This document shows positions 6,016 through 10,824 of a DNA stretch of 14,739 nt, piece after piece. The notes beneath the pieces are model-generated. The model had not been told where the DNA came from and made no database searches. It saw only the letters and a program-made list of their open reading frames with translations. The stretch spans positions 1 through 14,739 of the forward strand of contig JAGRBM010000433.1 in NCBI GenBank assembly GCA_020434085.1, read 5' to 3'. Source of the stretch: Chrysiogenia bacterium (GTDB taxonomy: Bacteria; JAGRBM01). The position numbers and the translations under genes were made by a program. Numbering within the stretch: the first letter of the stretch is position 1; each line of letters begins with the position of its first letter.

Positions 6016-6495
6016 CTATCCTCGAAGCGGGAAGAGTATTCCCATGACCACCAGGGCCAGGCCGCTCAGGATGAGCAGCAGGTTGACCGCCATCGACATG
6101 CCGTGGAGCTTGCCGAATTCCTTTTGCAGCGGGGCGCGCGCCTCTTCTGTGGCCGCCGCGCGGACTTGCGATTTGATCTCGTGGGACTTGGGGCCGATTA
6201 CGAGGCCATTGATCCCGGCGCCGGCGAGCATCACGACGAGCAGCGCGATGCGGGCCTTGTCTCCCCACGGTGTCTCAACCTGGGTGCGCAGCCACAGGTA
6301 ACTGCCCAGTGCCAGCACGCTGCAGACATGGCCGAGCGTGAAGTAGGCCGGGAAGACCGAGCCGACGATGTCGCCGGCCTGCTGCTTGTCAAAGGTCTTG
6401 AAGAAGATGGGCGTGAGGATGAAGCTGAAAACGGTCATTCCCCCGACCCAGATGGTCAGCGAGAGCGAGTGAATCAGTGCCAGGGCTGTGGTCAT
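6016..6495 (-). CDS. DUF4149/TMEM205-like integral membrane protein
   Basis: A 159-residue membrane protein with about four hydrophobic segments: near 5-30 (IHSLSLTIWVGGMTVFSFI), 45-68 (FPAYFTLGHVCSVLALGSYL), 80-100 (IALLVVMLAGAGINGLVIG) and 135-155 (MAVNLLLILSGLALVVMGIL). The pattern WVGGMTVFSFILTPIFFKT followed by AGDIVGSVFPAYF fits the DUF4149 (TMEM205-like) family, whose function is not established. I place the start at ATG 6493-6495, not the upstream ATG at 6609, because GGAAGAGG lies 8 nt ahead of it and the upstream residues cross the neighbouring terminator and look non-coding. The gene sits 7 nt before moaA and is probably in the same transcript. A link to molybdenum metabolism is only a guess from position. 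Confidence 0.85.
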   Translation of the reverse strand: MTTALALIHSLSLTIWVGGMTVFSFILTPIFFKTFDKQQAGDIVGSVFPAYFTLGHVCSVLALGSYLWLRTQVETPWGDKARIALLVVMLAGAGINGLVIGPKSHEIKSQVRAAATEEARAPLQKEFGKLHGMSMAVNLLLILSGLALVVMGILFPLRG

Positions 6496-6571
6496 GGTGG
6501 GAGCCTCTTCCGCCCGCTCCGGCCGAACCCTCCCGGCCTGTGCAGGTGGGCGATTTTTGGCGCACCGGGCC

Positions 6572-6637
6572 CCCAAAGAAAAGCCCCCGGGGCCCGATTG
6601 TCCGGGCACCCGAGGGCCGATAAATGTCCGGGGCTGC
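6572..6637 (-). terminator. Intrinsic terminator after the histone H1-like gene
   Basis: On the minus strand, just after the TAA at 6638-6640, AGCCCCGG (6635-6628) can pair with CCGGGGGCT (6590-6582) with one bulged base. The intervening GC-rich sequence can form an inner stem (GGCCC with GGGCC). The stem is followed by TTTTCTTT (about 6582-6574). This fits a Rho-independent terminator for the histone-like gene. Confidence 0.65.
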
Positions 6638-7036
6638 TTACTTGCGGCCGGCGATCTTCTCGATGCGACCGCGCAGGTTGGTCAGTTGGCCGCGGATGCG
6701 CTCGCCAAAGTCCTCGACCTGCTTGCGCATGGAATCGACGCGCTTTTCGAGCTCACGCTCGATCTCCAGCGCGCTCTTCTCAAGGCGGTCACGCTGTTCC
6801 TGGTAGCGCTTTTCAAGGGTCTCAACGGCCTCTTCGAGGCGGTTCTTGGGAGCCGCCTTCTTCGGTGCCGGCTTGGGGGCAGCGGCCTTCTTCACGGCCT
6901 TTTTCGGGGCCTTCTTGGCCGCTTTCTTCGGGGCCTTCTTGGGCGCCTTCTTTACAGCCTTTTTCGCGGCCTTCTTTTTGGGAGCCTTCTTGGCTGCCTT
7001 CTTCGGAGTTTTCTTGGTGGCTTTCTTCGTGGCCAT
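6638..7036 (-). CDS. Histone H1-like lysine/alanine-rich DNA-binding protein with a coiled-coil tail
   Basis: A 132-residue, very basic protein. Residues 1-64 are near-perfect repeats of the KKAPKKA/KKAAKKA type, like the C-terminal tail of eukaryotic histone H1 and the bacterial AlgP and Hc1/Hc2-like proteins; such tails bind DNA without sequence preference. Residues 66-128 (RLEEAVETLEKRYQEQRDRL onward) are charged, with Leu/Val/Ile at heptad spacing, and should form a long helix or coiled coil for self-association. There is no signal peptide or enzyme motif. Start ATG 7034-7036 has GAAGGGA about 8 nt upstream. A consensus -35 TTGACA lies about 80 bp upstream and a terminator follows, so it is probably a single-gene transcript. 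The role is inferred as nucleoid organisation. The repetitive DNA makes repeat number prone to variation between strains. Confidence 0.88.
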   Translation of the reverse strand: MATKKATKKTPKKAAKKAPKKKAAKKAVKKAPKKAPKKAAKKAPKKAVKKAAAPKPAPKKAAPKNRLEEAVETLEKRYQEQRDRLEKSALEIERELEKRVDSMRKQVEDFGERIRGQLTNLRGRIEKIAGRK

Positions 7037-7092
7037 GGTGGGAGTCCCTTCTTTACGCCTGCGAGGGCGTGGTTTCGCGCCTCTTCACGTAG

Positions 7093-7121
7093 GAACTATC
7101 AATTTTGACTCACCGTGTCAA
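7093..7121 (-). promoter_or_regulatory. Candidate sigma-70-type promoter of the histone H1-like gene
   Basis: A perfect -35 hexamer TTGACA (7121-7116, minus strand) is followed after 17 bp by TAGTTC (7098-7093), a weak -10; GATAGT (7100-7095) with a 15-bp spacer is an alternative. The -35 is one arm of the inverted repeat TTGAC-N7-GTCAA (7105-7121), so a dimeric regulator could bind here and block RNA polymerase. The predicted start of transcription would give a 5' leader of roughly 50 nt. Confidence 0.45.
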
Positions 7122-7143
7122 TGGGCTGCGTCATCTTTTACGC

Positions 7144-7197
7144 AATAAAAAGAACCGGGGCAGCCCTTCTCCGGTTGGAGGAAGCACTGCCCCGGCG
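7144..7197 (-). terminator. Intrinsic terminator after the ferritin-like gene
   Basis: On the minus strand, CCGGGGCAG (7195-7187) pairs perfectly with CTGCCCCGG (7163-7155) in a 9-bp GC-rich stem, followed by TTCTTTTTATT (7154-7144). It starts 27 nt after the TGA at 7222-7224. This is a textbook Rho-independent terminator. Confidence 0.88.
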
Positions 7198-7221
7198 ATC
7201 GGGACGCGGTTGCAGCGAAGT

Positions 7222-8214
7222 TCAGCTCAGGCGGCTGGCCGCCTTGTGCACGCCCGAGAGAAGTCCCGAGAGCGCGTTGTTGAAGATGCGAATGGGAGCG
7301 GGCGCGGCCTCCAGATCCTCGGGGACGAAGAGATCGATGAGCATGGCGTCGACCTTGTGGAGCCACTTGGGCGCGATCAGCACGCCCTTGCGTTGCTTGT
7401 AGCGGCCCATGCGGAAGGTGATGTCGGCCTGATCGTGACCCATCCGGCGCAGCCACTTGTTCATGTTGATGCCAAGGCTGCGGAACTCGGGCTGGAGAGA
7501 GAACCCTCCCAGAACGACGAGTGCGTAGATGTAGGCCTGCACGCCCATGAGCTTGGCCTGGTCGATGGGGCCGAGCTCCTTGAGCATGTAGGGCAGATAC
7601 ATGACGCCAAGGCCCACGTGGCGGGCTTCGTCTTTTTCGAAGTAAGGCATCAGCTCGGTGATGACCGGCTCTACCTCGCTCTCGGCCACGCTCTTGAACA
7701 GGTGGACGGCGATGTTCTCGACAAGAAGCTGCATGCCCACGAGCTTGTAGACGAGGTTGTCGGTGTTGATGAGGAAATCCAGCGCGAGCTTGGTGAACCA
7801 GTTGATCTTGGGCGTCTCGATGCCCAGCTCAAGCAGGTAGTCGCGCATGGTGTAGAAGTGACGGGCCTCGTCGAAGACCTGCCCCGTCGCGGCAAGGCGC
7901 GCCTCCACCTCGGGCACGTGCTCGGCCAGCGCAGCCGAGACCTGCCAGGCCGCCAGCTCGCCCCAGAGGATGATGGCAAAGACCTCGGCAATGGCGCGCT
8001 TCTTGTCTTCGGGCAGGTTTACCCCGCCGTGCTTTTCGAGCAGCTCGGCCAGCACTTTCTTCCCGTCCCAGGCGAGGTTCTGCGTCTTGTGGTAGAGGTT
8101 CTCCAGGCGCCGGTGCTCGTCATGGGACTTGGCCAGATGGGCCGGGTCCATGAGATGGTACGGGGGAAATGCCGGGGACTCCCAGGGTTTCTTGCCGCCG
8201 AGAAGGGATGCCAT
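7222..8214 (-). CDS. Ferritin-like diiron protein (probable oxidase or oxygenase)
   Basis: A 330-residue helical protein carrying the complete diiron ligand set of the ferritin-like superfamily: E86 (WGELAAW), E116/H119 (FDEARHF), E166 (LLVENIAVH) and E196/H199 (KDEARHV), that is, two Glu plus two ExxH motifs on four helices. The length and the extra C-terminal 120 residues, including a long hydrophobic helix near 220-238, exceed ferritins and rubrerythrins. They are closer to AurF-type N-oxygenases or other substrate-oxidising diiron enzymes. The reaction and substrate cannot be named. I chose ATG 8212-8214 because AAGGAG lies 9 nt upstream; a longer frame back to 8328 would add residues without family character. 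It has its own terminator (7144-7197) and is divergent from the RibD-like gene, so it is probably monocistronic. The superfamily call is firm; the subfamily is open. Confidence 0.85.
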   Translation of the reverse strand: MASLLGGKKPWESPAFPPYHLMDPAHLAKSHDEHRRLENLYHKTQNLAWDGKKVLAELLEKHGGVNLPEDKKRAIAEVFAIILWGELAAWQVSAALAEHVPEVEARLAATGQVFDEARHFYTMRDYLLELGIETPKINWFTKLALDFLINTDNLVYKLVGMQLLVENIAVHLFKSVAESEVEPVITELMPYFEKDEARHVGLGVMYLPYMLKELGPIDQAKLMGVQAYIYALVVLGGFSLQPEFRSLGINMNKWLRRMGHDQADITFRMGRYKQRKGVLIAPKWLHKVDAMLIDLFVPEDLEAAPAPIRIFNNALSGLLSGVHKAASRLS

Positions 8215-8299
8215 GATTGCGTGCTCCTTGCTGTGGTATCGGGCCTCGCCTGCCGCGGTAGCGGAAGCGAAACCGGTGCCCTCACGCGAAATGACTGGT

Positions 8300-8324
8300 G
8301 TGTCAGTGGGCCAAATAGTGTCAA
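8300..8324 (-). promoter_or_regulatory. TGACAC repeats and a TTGACA hexamer upstream of the ferritin-like gene
   Basis: On the minus strand TTGACA (8324-8319) matches a -35 element, but no fair -10 is found at 16-18 bp. TGACAC occurs twice (8323-8318 and 8305-8300), 18 bp apart, and TGAC-N6-GTCA spans 8292-8305. These may be regulator half-sites similar to those in front of the histone-like gene. The plus strand also has a weak candidate for the RibD-like gene: TTGAAC (8349-8354), 16 bp, AATTAT (8371-8376). Confidence 0.3.
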
Positions 8325-8416
8325 ACAAACCGCGTTTTGTCCAGCGTTTTGAACTGCCACTTGGGATCCTAATTATTGCAGTAGTTACAGGATGTTTCGC
8401 ACAGTTCTGAAGGTTC

Positions 8417-8422
8417 AGGAGG
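8417..8422 (+). promoter_or_regulatory. Strong Shine-Dalgarno deciding a TTG start
   Basis: AGGAGG lies 10 nt before TTG 8433-8435. No in-frame ATG or GTG fits the start of the RibD-like domain better, so this site sets the start. A nearby TTG at 8428 is out of frame. Confidence 0.8.
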
Positions 8423-8432
8423 AACTATTGTC

Positions 8433-9110
8433 TTGAGTTCACGCAGCAAATCGCGACCGTTCGTATCGGCCATCGTGGCAACGACGCTCGACGGACGTTT
8501 GCGCACAACCGGCGGAGTGAATTTCCCCTCCCGCGTCGACCAGCGCCTGCTGCTCTCGGGGCGCGCCCGCGCCGATCTCGTGCTGGTCGGCGGCGGCATC
8601 CTGCGCGAGGAAAACCCCGACCTGGGCGTGCCGGCGCATCTTGCCGGGCGGCGCCTTCGGCTTGGAAAGCCCGCCCAGCCGGCGCGCTGCATTGTCACGC
8701 ACGCGGCTGAATTTCCGGTAGAGAGTCTTGCGCTGCGCTCCGATGCTGAGCGCCTGATCGTCACCACCGGGCGGATTGAGCCGCTGCGTCGCGCGCCGCT
8801 CAAAAATGTCGGTGCCGAGATTCTGGTGCTGGGTGATGAGAGCGTGGATCTGAAGGAACTCTTTGCGCTGTTTGAGAGCCGCGGCGTCGCCCGCATCCAG
8901 TGCGAGGCCGGTGGCGGGCTTCTTCACCCCCTGCTGGAGGCCGACCTCGTCGATGAGCTGCTGCTCACCCTCTGCCCGGTGGTTTCGGGCGGAGACTTCC
9001 CTACCCTGGCCGATGGAGCGCCCTTCCCCGCCGAGGCGTTGCCGCGTTTTTCGTTGGTGAGGACCCGCCGCGTGGGCGATGAGATATTTCTCAGATACCG
9101 GCGCCGCTAG
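8433..9110 (+). CDS. Stand-alone RibD C-terminal-type (dihydrofolate reductase-fold) reductase
   Basis: A 225-residue protein that is only the reductase half of RibD. Motifs: VSAIVATTLDGRL (11-23), the N-terminal substrate/NADPH strand; LVGGGILREENPDLGV (51-66), matching the family's G.GT...D.P.L pattern; and CEAGGGLLHPLLEADLVDELLL (given as CEAGGGLLHPLL, 157-168, and EADLVDELLL, 169-178), followed by PVVSGG (182-187). The N-terminal zinc-dependent deaminase domain of bifunctional RibD is missing. The protein could be a RIB7-like reductase acting on the diaminopyrimidine intermediate of riboflavin synthesis with NADPH, or a relative with another pteridine-like substrate. No other rib gene is in the window, so the pathway is uncertain. 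It starts at TTG 8433 behind AGGAGG (8417-8422), and its TAG shares the CTAG at 9107-9110 with the convergent MCE gene. No terminator separates them. Confidence 0.85.
   Translation: MSSRSKSRPFVSAIVATTLDGRLRTTGGVNFPSRVDQRLLLSGRARADLVLVGGGILREENPDLGVPAHLAGRRLRLGKPAQPARCIVTHAAEFPVESLALRSDAERLIVTTGRIEPLRRAPLKNVGAEILVLGDESVDLKELFALFESRGVARIQCEAGGGLLHPLLEADLVDELLLTLCPVVSGGDFPTLADGAPFPAEALPRFSLVRTRRVGDEIFLRYRRR
9107..9110. other. Shared CTAG stop codons of two convergent genes
   Basis: The palindrome CTAG gives TAG to the plus-strand RibD-like gene (9108-9110) and TAG to the minus-strand MCE gene (9109-9107), so the two coding regions overlap by three bases within a 4-bp unit. No room is left for terminators; transcripts must overlap at their 3' ends unless stopped inside the opposing gene. 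Confidence 0.9.
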
Positions 9111-9778
9111 GGCATGGCCGGGGCGGCGCGCTGCTCGGCGCGGGCGGCTTCTTCGAGGCGCTCGACGCGCGCTTCCAGCGAGCGGACTTCCTTGAGCATG
9201 GTATCGAGCTGCGCCTTCAGCTCCTCGCGGCCCTCGACGCTCTCCGACTCTTCAGATTCGAAGAAGCTGCGAAGCCCTTTGGCCGCACGATCGAAGACGC
9301 TGGATGTTTGCGCCGGCGCCAGATCGATGAGCGCGCCGGGTTCGATGGGAGGTGCGTCGCTCGTGCCGGGATCGATGACGAGCACGGGCTCGCCCATGAT
9401 GAGCGGCGCGGAGACTTCAGCACGCAGATTGGTGCGAAGCGCGCTGATAAAGCTGCGGCGCACGCGGATGCTGAGGATTGGAAGCAGGCGGTCGGGATCA
9501 GCGCCGCTCTCGCCGAAGCGCACGTTGGTCAGGTGACCGGCCTCCACGCCCGAGATCTGCACCGGGCTGCCGGCCTTCAGGCCCCTGGCGCTCTCCAGCC
9601 GGAGCTGGAAGCTCATGCCGTTGTACTCACCCCACCACTGCCAGCCGTAGTAGCCGGCCCCGCCAAGTGCGGCCAGCAGGATCAGGGTTGCCAGCGCCCT
9701 GCCCATTCCGCCGCCGCGCGGGCCGCCCACGGAGATGCGGGCTGCGAGCGGATCGGGATTTCCAGGACCTGGCTGCAT
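9107..9778 (-). CDS. MCE-domain (MlaD-like) membrane-anchored protein, probable lipid transport
   Basis: A 223-residue protein with an N-terminal membrane anchor (about 27-48, GRALATLILLAALGGAGYYG), an MCE domain (about 53-155) and a C-terminal coiled coil (about 180-215). The MCE signature is seen in LESARGLKAGSPVQISGVEA (61-80) and NLRAEVSAPLIMGEPVLVID (117-136). MCE proteins such as MlaD form periplasmic hexameric rings that pass phospholipids between membranes, usually with an ABC transporter (MlaE/MlaF); no mlaE or mlaF is next to it here. A Gly/Pro-rich 25-residue cytoplasmic N-terminus precedes the anchor. The start at ATG 9776-9778 follows GAGGAG by 8 nt; ATG at residue 25 is a second choice. 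It is the last gene of the lol-bam-skp-fabZ operon, 11 nt after fabZ. The domain call is good; the lipid-transport role is inferred from the family. Confidence 0.82.
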   Translation of the reverse strand: MQPGPGNPDPLAARISVGGPRGGGMGRALATLILLAALGGAGYYGWQWWGEYNGMSFQLRLESARGLKAGSPVQISGVEAGHLTNVRFGESGADPDRLLPILSIRVRRSFISALRTNLRAEVSAPLIMGEPVLVIDPGTSDAPPIEPGALIDLAPAQTSSVFDRAAKGLRSFFESEESESVEGREELKAQLDTMLKEVRSLEARVERLEEAARAEQRAAPAMP

Positions 9779-9789
9779 GGCGAGTCTCC

Positions 9790-10233
9790 TCAGTCGTCCT
9801 TGCCCGGGCCCCAGGCGGCGGTGAACTCGGCCTCGGTGCACAGGTTTCCGTCCACCACCAGCCGGGCCTTGAACTTGTGGAGCGGACCGCGCCGGGCGGT
9901 CATGTCCACCTCAAGGCGGGCCTGGTCTCCGGGAACAACCGGTCGTTTGAACTTCACCTTGTCAACCGCTGCCAGCACGACGCCGCGCTCTTTGAGCGTG
10001 TCGTACTCGTCGATCGAACACAGCAGGCAGGCCGCCTGTGCGAGGGCTTCGATCTGCAGTACGCCGGGCATGATCGGGCGATCGGGGAAGTGGCCGGGGA
10101 AGAAGGGCTCGTTGATGGTGACGTTCTTGATGGCGACGAGCCGTTTGCCCTCTTCCGCCTCGATCACGCGATCAACGAGCAGAAAGGGGTAGCGGTGCGG
10201 CAGGCGGTCAAGAATGTCGGCAATGTCCATCAT
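9790..10233 (-). CDS. fabZ: 3-hydroxyacyl-ACP dehydratase FabZ
   Basis: FabZ removes water from 3-hydroxyacyl-ACP during fatty-acid elongation in the cytoplasm. The 147-residue length is normal. It shows the hot-dog fold signature LPHRYPFLLVDRV (11-23), the catalytic His in NEPFFPGHFPDRPIMPG (41-57; H48) and the catalytic Glu in LQIEALAQAA (59-68; E62). The start is the first of two consecutive ATGs (10231-10233), 9 nt after AAAGGA; the skp stop TGA (10230-10232) overlaps it as ATGA, so translation is coupled. It sits between skp and an MCE gene. The lpxD gene often found between skp and fabZ, and lpxA after it, are missing. There is no other FabZ-like or FabA-like gene in the window. Confidence 0.95.
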   Translation of the reverse strand: MMDIADILDRLPHRYPFLLVDRVIEAEEGKRLVAIKNVTINEPFFPGHFPDRPIMPGVLQIEALAQAACLLCSIDEYDTLKERGVVLAAVDKVKFKRPVVPGDQARLEVDMTARRGPLHKFKARLVVDGNLCTEAEFTAAWGPGKDD

Positions 10234-10817
10234 GGTTTGGGTTCCTTTGTTTCGAGCAGTGCGCCCGAATCGTAGAGTTCGATGATCTTGTCGGTGAGGT
10301 CGGCGGCCTCTGCCATGTGCAGGGTCTTGGTGACGTTCTTCTCCAGCACCAGGTTGTAGCCCTGCTTCTTTGCGTATCGTTGCACGAGAACGGTCAGCTC
10401 GCCCAGCAATTCTTCGGTGAGCTTGCGCTCGGCAAGCGCCACCGCTTCCTGGATGTCCTCGCCCTCGCGGCGAAGTTCTTTGACCCGGTAGGCAAAGCGC
10501 GCCTGGTAGTCGTCCCACTCTCCGGTGCCGGCGAGCTGGGCGGATTTCTCGCGGTAGTCGCTCTCAAGCTTGCGAAGCTCTGCTTCGAGCTGCTCGATGC
10601 GCTGCTGCTTTGCAGAGACCGTCTGCTGAAGTTCCTTGCGGGCGATTTTCCCGCGCATCGAAAGATCGATGGCCTTCTGGAAGTCGACGAGGGCTACGCG
10701 CGCGCCGGGCCAGCCGGAGTTCTGGGCGCGCGCCGCGGCAGGAATACAGATAAGCCCCAGCGCCAAACACACGAGCCCCGCAAGGGTGGCCGGCGTGTTT
10801 GTGCGAGAGGCTTTCAT
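10230..10817 (-). CDS. skp: Skp/OmpH-family periplasmic chaperone
   Basis: A 195-residue secreted protein. A signal peptide covers residues 1-31 (hydrophobic core LAGLVCLALGLICIPAA, cleavage expected after ARA), followed by the family start VALVDFQKAID (41-51). Residues about 52-150 are highly charged and helical (KQQRIEQLEAELRKLESDYR), the arms of the jellyfish-like Skp trimer, and NLVLEKNVTKTLHMAEAADL (154-173) returns to the body strand. Skp holds unfolded outer-membrane proteins in the periplasm before BamA inserts them, which fits its place directly after bamA. Start ATG 10815-10817 is 7 nt after the bamA stop and lacks a Shine-Dalgarno sequence, so it is probably translated by reinitiation. 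Its stop overlaps fabZ (ATGA). The family is clear despite low sequence conservation. Confidence 0.9.
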   Translation of the reverse strand: MKASRTNTPATLAGLVCLALGLICIPAAARAQNSGWPGARVALVDFQKAIDLSMRGKIARKELQQTVSAKQQRIEQLEAELRKLESDYREKSAQLAGTGEWDDYQARFAYRVKELRREGEDIQEAVALAERKLTEELLGELTVLVQRYAKKQGYNLVLEKNVTKTLHMAEAADLTDKIIELYDSGALLETKEPKP

Positions 10818-10824
10818 GGTTCTG

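Noticed and set aside
6846-7148. Hydrophobic Phe/Ala-rich plus-strand frame resembling a membrane protein
   Set aside because: It is the reverse complement of the KKA repeats of the histone-like gene; Lys codons read backwards give Phe/Leu.
10234-10518. Longer fabZ frame beginning at 10518
   Set aside because: The added residues lie inside skp in another frame and look random; FabZ has its normal length from 10233.
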